The notes: generated from the sequence alone by a model not told the origin. A stretch of 64,000 bases of DNA from Daphnia carinata (GCF_022539665.2 NC_081337.1:8346679-8410678), one strand, 5' to 3'; numbered from the stretch's first letter, positions 1-11,328 are shown. Numbers and translations are program-made.

Positions 1-2431
1 ACAAGTTCAAACCCCGAAGTTGGAAGATTTGCCCAAAGTGGCTGAAAACCTCAAGAGCCAACTAGAACACTTCAACACTGGAGCGTTGAAGGACGTCGAA
101 ACGCAAGAAAAAGTGGTTCTTCCCACCGCTGAAGGTAACTAGATAATCTTTGCTTATTTGTTTTTTGTCTGTGTCCATCAACCTGTTTAAATCGGGTTCT
201 TATTATTTTTGATTGTGTACCCGTCACGTTTTTTCTACTCGTTTTCCTCGAGGACGTTTATTGCTGCTAGCAATTATCGTTACATCTCGTATCACTTGAT
301 AAACTACTTTGTCAAGTTCACTTGACGAACAGGTTTAAGATTTTGTATGGTGGGCGTAATGGTTTTTTTTAGTGCTCTTATCTTTGTACCCTGCGTGGGA
401 GCCGGATGTCAATTACGACCATCTAAAGCGAGTCCCTGCTCCGTTTTAATTTAATATTTGTACGTGCTTCATCGAAAACACGTAACGCTCCATCGCAAAC
501 GTAGTTCCTTAAGAAAATGTCGACCGAGTTCCCAAAAAAATGATTAGTATGTATGAACTATATGCATATTAGATGTGCAACAGGAAAAGCAGCACAACCA
601 GTTCATTCAAAGTGTCGAAGGTTTCAGTACCGACGCCCTTCGAAAGACGGAAACGGTTGAGAAAATCGTTCTGCCCAATGCCGAAGGTAAATCCAACGTT
701 AACCCCAATCTTTCGCACGTCTTTCTGTGAAGAAATACAAAATAACGGCTAACTTCCACGGAACTGTGGCATTTCTACAACATGCTACCAACCAAGTTGA
801 CCCCAAAATGATAAGATTTACCGACTGCTATGTATGCGTGTGTTAGATGTACAACAGGAGAAGCAACACAACCAGTTGATTCAGAGTGTCGAAGGTTTCA
901 GTGCCGACGCCCTTCGAAAGACGGAAACGGTAGAAAAAGTCATCTTACCGAATGCCGAAGGTAAACATAAAAACCAACTCGCCCCACAATCCCTGCTTCT
1001 TAAAACCACAGCAGTAATTTGTCGAGTCCTAATTCGTTAAGATGTCCAAGTTTTCCCAAAAAAATGATTAGTATGTGCGTGTTAGATGTGCAACAGGAGA
1101 AGCAGCACAACGAGTTAATTCAAAGTGTCGAGGGTTTCAATACCGACGTCCTCCGTAAGACGGAAACGGTAGAGAAAGGCGTTCTACCCAATGCCGAAGG
1201 TAACTTGATCGCTGAACACAACGCCCTAAATTCCACACTGCTCGACCGGAAGAATGCTGCAAAATTTAACTAGAAAAAAACAAAACATCTTAGCTCGGCC
1301 GAGTTAACAACGCAAAACGGACCCTTCTACTGGGCTACTTAACATGCTTGAATTAATCTCCTCCAACGGTGTGCGCTCGGATGTGATAACTTTAGCCCTT
1401 TCTTTAAAGTTTTGTTTTGTTTTGTTTTGTTTTGTTTGTAATTATTTTATATATATATATATAAATAAGTGCCCTGCATCGTGAACATTAAAGCTGCATT
1501 CCATGCTTAACTACTGGTGAATGCTCGACCATTGAGGATTTTAATTTTTTTTTTTTTCCCATTCAAAGCACAATTATTAACCTGTTCTTAAATTTTTTTT
1601 TTCCCCTCTATTCCGTGACAGAAATGGCCACGGAGAAAGCTGTGGAGACAGTTTTGAAGGGAATCGAAGGGTTCGACCCGTCTCAACTGAAGCACGCAGA
1701 GACCCAAGAGAAAGTCGTCCTTCCGGACGCTGAAGGTAATGTGAATAAACGTTATGACGCCGTGTATCCAAAACGCCGTGTTCATGGTGTGGGGTCGTAT
1801 CATCAATGAGTCTCGTGATGGGTAGGGCTTGACATTTGGGAAGGTTTTTCACTATCGCTTATGCTATGTTCACGAGTTTAAAACATTTGAATTTAAATGG
1901 CACTTTTTTTTTCTTTACTGTTTGTTGTCCTTTCTCGACCTTTCGTGTATAGCTGTCCAACAAGAAAAGACGCAGCAAAACCTGCTTCATGGTCTTGAAT
2001 CATTCGACAAGTCTGCCTTGAAGCCCACCGATACCGTGGAGAAGATCATCCTTCCTGCAACGGAAGGTAACAATTAACAGCCATTTGTTTTTCTTTTTTT
2101 ATTTAAACGGCAGTCGTTTCGTTTTTCTCTGATTTTTCTGACTTTCCCATCGGGGTGCCGTTATTATTTATCGCTCACTTATTCCACAACTTCTCTGTAC
2201 CCGAAAATACAGATATCGTTCAAGAGAAAGGTCAACAGCAATTGCGCCAAGGCATCGAGACCTTCGACCCCGCCAGTCTGAAGCACGCCGAAACCCAGGA
2301 AAAGAATCCATTGCCAACAAAAGAAGGTATATTCATACAAATACTAGTTGAATAATCTTTCATTCACTCACGTTTGCGTTCTTTTTTTTCCCCCTGTTAT
2401 TTCAGCAATCGAGCAAGAAAAGCAGAACTAA
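1..2431 (+). CDS. Multi-repeat beta-thymosin (ciboulot-like actin-binding protein), 3' part
   Basis: Partial gene; its start codon lies left of the window. Exons read as 1-134, 573-686, 847-960, 1086-1199, 1622-1735, 1953-2066, 2213-2326 and 2406-2431 (stop TAA). Every internal exon is exactly 114 bases (38 residues) and begins and ends in phase 1 (GAA G|GT... ag|NN). Each encodes one beta-thymosin/WH2 repeat: an amphipathic N-terminal helix, an LKxxET-type linker (LKDVETQEK, LRKTETVEK, LKHAETQEK), then LP(T/N/D)xEG. The last exon encodes AIEQEKQN. In the family these repeats bind actin monomers in the cytoplasm; Drosophila ciboulot has three. If all exons were joined the encoded part would have seven repeats, but exons 2-4 look like alternatives (see the separate entry). 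Family assignment is firm; isoform structure is inference. Confidence 0.9.
573..1199 (+). repeat. Tandemly triplicated thymosin-repeat exons
   Basis: Three successive exons (573-686, 847-960, 1086-1199) encode nearly the same repeat: DVQQEKQHNQFIQSVEGF, with small changes, followed by (S/N)(T/A)D(A/V)LRKTETVEK and LPNAEG. Similarity runs into the introns: the string tcccaaaaaaatgattag occurs before the first and the third copy. All three have identical length and phase, so any one, two or three can be spliced in without a frame change. This fits recent unequal duplication of one exon plus flanking intron. Confidence 0.9.
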
Positions 2432-3234
2432 AACTAGTTCACGCGCATTCTCTTCAAGTGTCATATGGTCGGTGGCGAGGGTTGGAAGACATGTATTCAA
2501 CTATTTTAAATTGCCATACATGGTTTCGAGTCCAGCCATTGGTTGCTCAGTTTGGACTCCTTCCTTTGAATACGATTTTTTTTTGTTTTTTCTTTTAAAT
2601 GAGAATATCATTATTTGCGTGGGAAAGTGAAATAATTCATGAGCACTTGCCGCACTTCCGATATTAATTTCTCGCCATCTTATTTTTCTGCATTACCGGT
2701 TGCCGATCAATGACAGCAATGATCGCCTCGGAAGTATTTGGTGTTATCACCCTATTTTCAAACTTATCCCATATCGGTGCTTGATTATCCCAATCCCCAA
2801 ATTCAATGCTTCTTTTCTTTGCTAAATTTCTCGCGGTTGCCTTTATATCTTTCTCTAGTTAATTACCAGAAAAGAAAATGCAAATATCTTCTATAGAGCT
2901 TCGTTTTCCTCATTCCACACAGATTCGATTCATCATACCTTATCTGTTATCTGCCAGTGCTGTCTCAATCATTTATGAAAAATGGAAAAAGTCGAAACCT
3001 TGATCAGTTCGAACTATCAAAACCCTGCAATTTTATTTTATCATTATTTAATCCTATAGTTTCTTTTCAAAATCATCGGGAGTCAACTGGAGCTTGTCTA
3101 ATAAACACCATACTTGGAAGAAGATACAAACAACATTTTATCCAAGCAATTTACATTTCAGGGAAATGAAAATGTTTTGCTTAAAATGGAAAATGTAAAA
3201 CGCTGTTGAGAAACATGGGGATTTAGTCAGTTAG
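2432..3234 (+). other. Thymosin 3' UTR and spacer
   Basis: No coding exon is visible. A possible polyadenylation signal AATAAA lies at 3101-3106, about 670 bases past the thymosin stop. The stretch ends at the left border of the large palindrome. Confidence 0.4.
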
Positions 3235-3296
3235 ATATTTCTGGTTCAAATGACGGTTGTATTTCCCACAAAGACATCAACACTACACTCCATATC
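3235..3296 (-). pseudogene. Broken copy of FIBP exon 1
   Basis: Read on the minus strand this stretch starts ATG GAG TGT AGT GTT GAT and keeps the reading [15 protein letters not shown]. It then meets an in-frame TGA where the intact FIBP exon has GAC (Asp). Similarity to FIBP exon 1 (8884-8941) stops at the base that ends that exon. No further FIBP exon follows on this side, so it is a truncated, non-coding copy carried by the palindrome arm. Confidence 0.85.
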
Positions 3297-3685
3297 AACA
3301 TACAAAGTAAACTATATTTTTGAAAATTAGGGAAATAACAAAACAACAGGTCGACAGTAGCTATTATGTTTCAACTAGTGTATTTTTATCCCACTAGATG
3401 GCGAAAGTTGCGTCTCGTTTCCGCATATCCACGCATATCTACTATTCGTAAAGACAGACTCTTTTTTTGTATGGCAATATGGCAATCCGTTTTACACAAA
3501 AAAAAAAAAAAAATTTCGCCAAAAAAAAAAAAAATCACACTTTTTTCTTTTTTTCCGACACGTAGCCATCTACCGCTCAGACTCGTTATTACTGGCGTAG
3601 GCAATTTCAGCCCATTGGATGCCATTCGCATTTAGTTCAGTAGCGTGGATGGAGAATAACGCGTGGCTGGAGGAACAATTGAAAA

Positions 3686-4447
3686 ATGGATAAGATAATA
3701 CAACAAAAGGATGGTAAGTATAAACATTATTATATTGGTTTTCAATTATTAATTATTGTTTATTAGATCAAATTATGAAGCTGCAGGCCCAGTTATTGGA
3801 ACAACACAAAATATTAGATAACAGCAAAGCTAAGGATCGTAGGCCTAATACGTAATGATTCTATTTATTTGCTTTTATTCATTCGTGTTTTGTAGCTCAA
3901 ATTTTGAGTCTACAAGCTCAGCTAGGGGAAAAGAACAAATTGGAACGAAACAGTTTCCAAACAGTGAAGAGGTTTTTCAAAACTCATCCCTAACTGAACG
4001 TGAGGATGAGTTGGCATTAGGCGAACACAGCCAGGTACCTAAACTTTTCAAATAAGAATTCAAAATAAGTATAGAATTTTAAAAAAACAATTATTTATTG
4101 TTTAGTTATTCAGTCCACTACCTGACAGTGTGTTAAAGTTAAATTCTGTTAGTGTTGCACTAAAAGAATTGTTAGTAATAAGCCCATGCAGTGAAGGAAG
4201 TGAACAATTGTGGGACCGTATTTGGGCTGAAAATGGGTGTGGTACAGAAACCCAGAAATGGCACAAGTTCAACATGAAACATGGATTAGGTACTTTTCGG
4301 TTTTTTGTCTATCGAAAAAGTATTTTTAATGCTATTATTTTGCATTCACAGAATTTTAGCAGGGGATCAAGTCAAGTCTGGAAGTGTTACAGGATGGAAG
4401 AGTCAGCCTACAGTTGAAAAAAACACTGAGAGTGCATTACCATTAAG
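3686..4447 (+). pseudogene. Decayed coiled-coil gene, left-arm copy
   Basis: I do not recognise this gene. Exon-like pieces are 3686-3713 (MDKIIQQKD), 3767-3838 (QIMKLQAQLLEQHK...), 3896-4034 (AQILSLQAQLGEKNKLERN...), 4106-4289 (SVALKELLVISP... then SEQLWDRIWAENGCGTETQKW) and 4360-4447 (GDQVKSGSVTGWKSQPTVE). The first three form a probable coiled coil with repeated LQAQL units. Two lesions are visible. One base is missing in the third piece relative to the right arm (139 against 140 bases), which shifts the frame. The donor after the second piece is changed from GGTAAGG to CGTAGGC. Similar exon-like sequence (QSFIVLSQLEASNN...) continues near 4524-4700 with stops. Confidence 0.65.
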
Positions 4448-5210
4448 GTATGAGGTAAAGTAATAGGGTATGCACATTGTCTAATGAGAAGTACCATCTT
4501 GTGTGAATGAATCCTGTATAACAGCAATCCTTTATAGTTCTGTCACAGCTAGAAGCCTCAAATAATTCTGCTTCCCTTGCTAAAGAACAACTTGTCCTTT
4601 ACGCTCAGTGTTGGTGAAGCTGGGTACTTAAATGGCCCTAAAGATGTTTCACTTCACTGGCATTGCAGCGATGAACATCATACATGGACTCTTTAGGTAT
4701 GAAAGAAATTTTCTTGAAAATTTTTTGAATTTATGATGAAGCTTTTCTCCTCCTTTTTGCCAACCATGTCTAATCTACAAAAAAAAAATTATCCAATAGG
4801 AAAGGATTTTCAGCATACTGGGAACACAACTATCAACAATGCAACATTCTAGGGGTTTTATTTTATCATTCAAGAGCCTTATACAATGATTTTCATCTGC
4901 AATTTGTATGGCCTTTCCCAAGCTTCTGCTAGAAGTTGAATCTATAAGTCATGTAAGTCACATGAGCAACAATTGAGATGCTTAATGGTGTTTTTCTTTT
5001 CTCAGTGTAGGTTAATAGTAACATTGGATCTGAAAAAATTCTTGGTTGGGGCATGACACTGAATAAATTTTAATGATTGAATGGATGACATGACATTTCT
5101 ATACTTCATTCGGATTCCCGAGACGGTATTTTATATTTAAAAAATTGAAGTGCATATCTGGGCTCCCTTCCTTTCCGTAGCCCCGTTTCCCCTTGACTCG
5201 TAATAAGCCC

Positions 5211-5523
5211 GTAGGGGGTCATGCCCCTACTGTACGGTATATATAAAAACAACATATACCGAGGTTTGGAGGGCTCTGGCCGGAAAGGGGACGTGGATGT
5301 CCGCTTAGTCCGATGATGTGTTCACGGAGGGCTCTGTGGCTACCCACAAATCCGAACTAAAGGTTAATCGCTCCTGTAAAAATGTTCCAAATCTTCAGCT
5401 CTTCTTCCGGCTTCTCTTAGCCAATCACCGGGTAATCTCCCCGGTGGGTCAACAAGGCAGTGTCTCCCCCTGCCTGGGTTGACGGCAACTTTTGAAAGGG
5501 CTATTGTGCCTTTTTAAAGTTGC
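5211..5523. ncRNA. Hairpin-rich structured block, left copy (function unknown)
   Basis: This GC-richer block holds consecutive perfect inverted repeats. They are GTAGGGG/CCCCTAC (5211-5217, 5224-5230), CGGTATAT/ATATACCG (5235-5242, 5254-5261), ACCGGG/CCCGGT (5427-5432, 5440-5445), GTCAAC/GTTGAC (5448-5453, 5478-5483) enclosing AGGCAG/CTGCCT (5455-5460, 5470-5475), and GCAACTTT/AAAGTTGC (5485-5492, 5516-5523) enclosing AAAGG/CCTTT. A direct repeat GGAGGGCTCTG also occurs twice. The pattern suggests a structured RNA or a mobile-element terminus. I recognise no known RNA family, and no ORF runs through it. Confidence 0.45.
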
Positions 5524-6493
5524 AAAAATAATTGTAATGTGCAGAGAATTGTCAATAAAATTTTTTTTATAAAATATTTTTTCAAAATTCGTTTCTTTCA
5601 TTGTCTATGTTAGCTGCGTACAAACATTACATTTATCAACTTTTTTTTTTTTTTGCTTGTCACCTTTGATGGTAAGCATTGTTTCCATTAGTTTATCGTT
5701 TAACTGTAAGTATTCAATAATTATTTATTACACTTTTTGAATTCTACAACTTAAATTCAAGGAACAACGTGCAATATCTGGATATTTTTTGAAGTAATTT
5801 TGTATTTGGTTTTACCAGTGAGCCATCGAATCATTCAGCGTGACAACGTTGATGCTCTTTTGAGCCACGAGATATATCTAAATGTTTTATTATCACACAT
5901 CATATGTTATCGTCTAGGATGTTTATGCAGTCTTTCACAAATATATGTTTATCTTTCTATCATTTATTCTATATTTTTAAACATCTACTGGGGTTTAGAT
6001 GTAACAGGTTACATCTAAAGGTTCAAACCACAGAGATGTTTAAAAATGAAGTAGAATAAATGAAAGATAAACATATATTGCAAGAATAAATTTCAGTTTT
6101 AACATATGATGTGTGATAATAAAACATTTAGATATATCTCGTGACTCAAAAGAGCCAACTTGTCAGCATATGATTCGTCGGTTCACTGAGTAAAACCAAA
6201 TACAAAATTACTTCAAAAAATATCCAGATATTGCACGTTGTTCCTTGAATTTAAGTTGTAGAATTCAAAAAGTGTAATAAATAATTATTGAATACTTACA
6301 GTTAAACGATAAACCAATGGAAACAATGCTTACCATCAAAGGTGACAAAAACAAATAAAGCAAAAAAAAAAAAAAGTTGATAAATGTAATGTTTGTACAC
6401 AGCTAACATAGACAATGAAAGAAACGAATTTTGCAAAAAATATTTTATAAAAAAAATTTTATTGATAATTCTCTGCACATTACAATTATTTTT

Positions 6494-6806
6494 GCAACTT
6501 TAAAAAGGCACAAAAGCCCTTTCAAAAGTTGCCGTCAACCCAGGCAGGGGGAGACACTGCCTTGTTGACCCACCGGGGAGATTACCCGGTGATTGGCTAA
6601 GAGAAGCCGGAAGAAGAGCTGAAGATTTGGAACATTTTTACAGGAGCGATTAACCTTTAGTTCGGATTTGTGGGTAGCCACAGAGCCCTCCGTGAACACA
6701 TCATCGGACTAAGCGGACATCCACGTCCCCTTTCCGGCCAGAGCCCTCCAAACCTCGGTATATGTTGTTTTTATATATACCGTACAGTAGGGGCATGACC
6801 CCCTAC
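6494..6806. ncRNA. Hairpin-rich structured block, right copy (function unknown)
   Basis: Reverse complement of 5211-5523. By eye the two blocks differ at about one position (left loop gctattgtg, right gcttttgtg), and that change falls in a hairpin loop. The surrounding arms differ far more. All the stems listed for the left copy are intact here. Confidence 0.45.
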
Positions 6807-7724
6807 GGGCTTATTACGAGTCAAGGGGAAACGGGGCTACGGAAAGGAAGGGAGCCCAGATATGCACTTCAATTTTTTAAATATAAAATACCGTCTCGGG
6901 AATCCGAATGAAGTATAGAAATGTCATGTCATCCATTCAATCATTAAAATTTATTCAGTGTCATGCCCCAACCAAGAATCTTTTCAGATCCAATGTTACT
7001 ATTAACCTATGCTGAGAAAAGAAAAACACCATTAAGCATCTCAATTGTTGCTCATGTGACTTACATGACTTATAGATTCAACTTCTGGCAGAAGCTTGGG
7101 AAAGGCCATACAAATTGCAGATGAAAATCATTGTATAAGGCTCTTGAATGATAAAATAACACCCCTAGAATGTTGCATTGTTGATAGTTGTGTTCCCAGG
7201 ATGCTGAAAATCCTTTCCTATTGGATAAATTTTTTTTTAGATTAGACATGGTTAGCAAAAAGCAGGAGAAATGCTTTGTCATAAATTCAAAAAATTTTCA
7301 AGAAAATTCCTTTCATACCTAAAGAGTCCATGTATGATGTTCATCGCTGCAATGCCAGTGAAGTGAAACATCTTTAGGGCCATTTAAGTACCCAGCTTCA
7401 CCAACACTCTGAACGTAAAGGACAAGTTGTTCTTTAGCAAGAGAAGCAAAATTATTTGAGGCTTCTAACTGTGACAGAACTATAAAGGATTGCTGTTACA
7501 CAGGATTCATTCACACAAGATGGTACTTCTCATTAGACAATGTGCATACTCTATTACTTTACCTCATACCGTAATGGTAATGCACTTTCAGTGTTTTTCA
7601 ACTGTAGGCTCACTCTTCCATCCTGTAACACTTCCAGACTTGACTTGATCCCCCACTAAAATTCTGTGAATGCAAAATAGTAGCATTAAAAATACTTTTT
7701 CGATAGACAAAAACTGAAAAGTAC

Positions 7725-8329
7725 CTAATTCCTGTTTTATGTTGAACTCATGCTATTTCTGGGTTTCCGTACCACACCCATTTTCAGCCCAAATACGGTC
7801 CCACAATTGTTCACTTCCTTTGCTGCCTGGACTTATTACTAACAATTCTTTTAGTGCAACACTAACAGAATTTAACTTTAACACACTGTCAGGTGGTAGA
7901 CTGAATAACTAAACAATAAATAATTGTTTGTTAAAATTCTATACTTATTTTGAATTCTGATTTGAAAAGTTTAGGTACCTGACTGTGTTCGCCTAATGCC
8001 AATTCATCCTCATGTTCAGTTAGGGATGAGTTTGGAAAAACCTCCTTCACTGTTTGGAAACTGTTCCGTTCCAATTTGATCTTTTCCCCTAGCTGAGCTT
8101 GTAGACTCAAAATTTGAGCTACAAAACACAAATGAATAAAAGCAAATAAATAGAATCATTATGTATTAGGCCTTACCATCCTTAGCTTTGCTGTTATCTA
8201 ATATTTTGTGTTGTTACAATAATTGGGCCTGCAGCTTCATAATTTGATCTAATAAACAATAATTAATAATTGAAAACCAATATAATAATGTTTATACTTA
8301 CCATCCTTTTGTTGTATTATCTTATCCAT
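7725..8329 (-). pseudogene. Decayed coiled-coil gene, right-arm copy
   Basis: Mirror of the left-arm copy. Pieces on the minus strand are 8302-8329, 8177-8248, 7979-8118 and 7725-7908. Splice sites are better preserved here (GAT G|GTAAGG after the second piece), and the third piece is in frame through EDELALGEHSQ. However, a TAA replaces the Glu codon of LLEQHK in the second piece, and a TAG replaces the Trp codon after GTETQK in the fourth. The gene starts about 550 bases from FIBP and points away from it, so the two could once have shared a promoter. Product unknown; both copies look inactive. Confidence 0.65.
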
Positions 8330-8883
8330 TTTTCAATTGTTCCTCCAGCCACGCGTTATTCTCCATCCACTCTACTGAACTAACTGCGAATGGCATCCAA
8401 TGGACTGAAATTGCCTAGGCCAGTAATAACGAGTCTGAGCGGTAGATGGCTACGTGTCGGAAAAAAAGAAAAAAGTGCGATTTTTTTTTTTCCGACATTT
8501 TTTTTTAATGTAAAACGGATTGCCATAATAGCCTTCCCACTTTTACCAAAATAGGCCAAAAACGTCATCTTTTGGAATTCGATGAAACTCATACAGTATT
8601 ATGAAAATTTAACGCTGATTTCAATTCAGCTATCGGTTTTCTCCTTGAACCAACCGTTTTGAAAATAAAAAGAAATAAATTGCTTTTAGCGACATTTTAA
8701 TTGTTTGTTTTTGGCATTTAATTTAACAACTATAAGACCAAAAATTGTAAAAGATGTGTGTTCGTATGGGATGTTCCGCCATCTAGCGCTGTAAATGCAC
8801 TAGAGCAAATATAACAGCTACTGTCGATGAGCTGTTTTCTTATTTCCCTAATTTTTCTAATTATTGTTTACGTTTCTGTTGAC

Positions 8884-10427
8884 ATGGAGTGTAGTGTTGA
8901 TGTGTTTGTGGGAAATACAACCATCATCGACCCAGAAATATGTATTGTTATTCTCAAAAAATTTAAATGTCACACTAAAATTGGTAATAATTTTTCAGAT
9001 CAACTTTGGGTTGACGGTAACTCTGCTCACGAGGCTGCTGATATTTTACAACAAAGAGGAATCCTACAGCAATGGGGAGCAAATATGGATCTCTTGATGT
9101 CAGATGTCCTTGATCATTACCGCACATTTCATATGTTAGAAAAGACGTTACATACTCCACTCAAGTTAACAGCAGCTGGGGAATGGACATTTCAGATGGA
9201 CGGAGATACTCAGCAGCTGCTAATTGAAAAGTATACTGAGATTTTCCTCTTTTTGGCTTACCATTTTATTTGTCCTCTGGAATTCTCAGATATTACGAGC
9301 TGGATGATGTGGTTGTTAGAGAAGTACTTGGAAAGAAACTCTCCTCTAGGCATAGAAAAGATCTAGATGAAGTAAGGAAATCAAGAAATAGAAAAAAAAA
9401 CATGATTAAATTTGGTGTATACATTTATACCTAGGTGTCAGAGAAAACGGCAATATCCCTGAGGTGTGGGTAAAGTTCTTATCCAATGGCTACAGGTTAT
9501 CATATATGTATGTGTCTTTCCAGGTCATGTAGGAGGCAGTTTGATAATGTTAAGCGAATTCATAAGCTTGTTGAAGAGTTACCAGGCCACATTGTGAACA
9601 ATATTCAGCATAATTTCCTTCTCTCAACGGAACTGTCAAAGTGAATCAGTTAATTTATTGTTTATTTATTTTTAAAATCTACGAATTACTAATTTTCACC
9701 AGGAAATATGCTGCAGTTGTCTTTATAGCTGTTAATCGTTTCGAAACAACCAAGAGAAAACTACAGTATTTGAATTTCTCCGATTTTTATCACTGTGCTC
9801 ATCAGATGATAGAGCATTGGTCTTCTACATCTTGTCATGCTAGTTCTCATCAGTTGGAAACAGAAACTGAAATCGAAACCGATCTCGATGTCGACAGAAG
9901 CTTTTTGCACGACCTCAGAGAAGTACGCATACTGCTTGACAAAGAAAAAGAACTGAAACATCTAGTTTGTTCCCAGCTAAAGGTAATCCATTCATTGTGT
10001 CAAACTACTTTTTTCTTGTCTGCTTCTGAAGCGAAAAAATATCATTTTAGGGACGCCTGACGGACAAGATTTATGCCGATATGGAATCGTCTTTTAAAAC
10101 TCATTCACGTTCGCTAGTTCTGTTGGCTGGCAATCTCAATCGATCAAGGGAACTGCGATCGCTCTTCGTAGACTTGGTGGAGCGCTGTGTGGAACCACTT
10201 AGGCAAGCCAGGTGGACATCAAGAGATTTGAGACTATTTCTTGATTATTATACGCCCGCCGGAGTCCAGCTGTTTAAAAGGTTTTCTATACCACGTTGGT
10301 CGTCAAATTAATAACAGTTTACTCATCGTTTTCTGTTGATCCATCTAGCGATTCAGCAACAGCGTCGGTGTGGGAGCGTTATATGAAAGTAATCTCCAGC
10401 TGCCTAGTCAAAATCTACCACAATTAG
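8884..10427 (+). CDS. FIBP: Acidic FGF intracellular-binding protein (FIBP)
   Basis: Complete gene of eight exons: 8884-8941, 8999-9230, 9290-9371, 9435-9463, 9524-9640, 9703-9982, 10051-10280 and 10349-10427. The sum is 1107 bases, 368 residues, close to the roughly 360 of vertebrate FIBP. Family signatures include VDVFVGNTT near the N-terminus, [54 protein letters not shown] and [12 protein letters not shown]. The exon 1/2 join gives IYQLWVDG, as the family requires, so the longer reading from 8827 is rejected. Exon 4 is only 29 bases and uses a weak donor (GTGTGG). Vertebrate FIBP binds internalised FGF1 and is linked to growth control; the function in invertebrates is little known. Exon 1 lies inside the palindrome arm. 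Confidence 0.93.
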
Positions 10428-11328
10428 TTGTGTATAAATGCAACGTTACCGTTCTTTTATTGTGCTGTAAACCTGTGAAACATTGAAATATTAACTTCTT
10501 TTTTTTCCGCCGTCTCAAAAATTGACATGCGAACACGGAGACCTTCTGTAAAAAGAAACTAGGTACATTAGCAAACAGACATTTAAAACTTTGGCACTTA
10601 CTGAAATCACGATTAATCAACAGTTGTGAAAATCCCGTAGATAGATAGAAACTTGTATTGCTTGTAACTGACTAGGTCGGGTATTATGTACAAAAGTGAA
10701 ACGATTCGTAAAAGCAAAGTGTATGTATGAAGTACGGAAGGTTGGGTAAAGAATGTGTTAAATAACCGTGTTGTAGTAAATAATGTTAGTGTTTGATCGA
10801 TAGGCTAGGATTTCTAAACAAAACATACCCGTCAAGTATTGTTCTTTTTGTGCGGGATACGTTCAATACGCGACTCGTTATGTTAATTTTTTTTTTATTA
10901 TTATTTGTAATATTCATAGATCAATTTGCGCTTTTTTTTTTAATGCGACATGTTCACCGCTTCTTGACGAGGCAGGAACAAGTGCTCTCGGTATTAGAGA
11001 AAAAGACTTCACCTTTCTTTTTTTTGTCATATTTTTCTTTTTTTTTTTACGATTCCGTGTGTGTGTCTGTTTGGCAAAGTAAATAATCTAAATGTCAATT
11101 ACAAAAGGAATTGCGCAGTGTCTTTCCACTGGGCAGTCGACTTGGTGTCATCAAGTCAAACGCAGAGGAGGAAGGGGAGGATTCGTTGAGGTAAATAGTA
11201 AACAAAAAGGATTGCACTGGCTTATTCTCATAATAAAGAAGCAACAAAATTAGTTTTCATTATTCTGCCCCCCCCCCCTTATTTTCTAAAAGAAATGAAA
11301 AAACGAATAAGAAAAAACAAGGAAAAAG
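10428..11328. other. Spacer between the converging FIBP and PLEKHG-like genes
   Basis: The two genes meet tail to tail here. The stretch is AT-rich and without a convincing exon. An AATAAA on the plus strand lies at 11232-11237, and an 11-base C run lies near 11268-11278. Both 3' UTRs must sit here. Confidence 0.5.

Larger units (their letters stand above)
3235..6006. repeat. Left arm of a 5.7 kb imperfect palindrome
   Basis: The stretch from 3235 to about 6006 matches the reverse complement of about 6007-8941. The outermost match pairs atatttctgg at 3235 with ccagaaatat at 8932-8941. The centre is a perfect inverted repeat, TTTAGATGTAAC (5994-6005) against GTTACATCTAAA (6008-6019), with only two bases between. 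The arms differ by scattered substitutions and indels, including roughly 200 bases near 8540-8760 that the left arm lacks. This divergence argues against an assembly fold-back artefact. The arm holds, from outside in, a broken FIBP exon 1, a decayed coiled-coil gene and a hairpin-rich block. Confidence 0.92.
6007..8941. repeat. Right arm of the palindrome
   Basis: Inverted partner of 3235-6006. It ends exactly at the exon 1/intron 1 border of FIBP, and it contains FIBP exon 1 plus the spacer between FIBP and the decayed coiled-coil gene. That layout suggests the unit that was duplicated was a head-to-head pair: FIBP 5' end, shared promoter region and the coiled-coil gene. The right copy is in the native FIBP context and is taken here as the older one (inference). 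Confidence 0.9.

Noticed and set aside
5270-5370. A hammerhead-type ribozyme core in the hairpin block (cgatga ... gaac)
   Set aside because: The conserved CTGATGA and GAAA core bases are not present as such, so the match is not supported.
8827-8883. An upstream start for FIBP giving a hydrophobic leader (MSCFLISLIFLIIVY...)
   Set aside because: The family begins at the ATG at 8884. The extra stretch lies in the spacer duplicated in the palindrome and is not kept in frame in the other arm.
3235-8941. The palindrome as a simple transposon with long terminal inverted repeats
   Set aside because: The right arm contains a host exon (FIBP exon 1) in its native place, no transposase was seen and no target duplication was found. 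A duplicated-inverted segment fits better.
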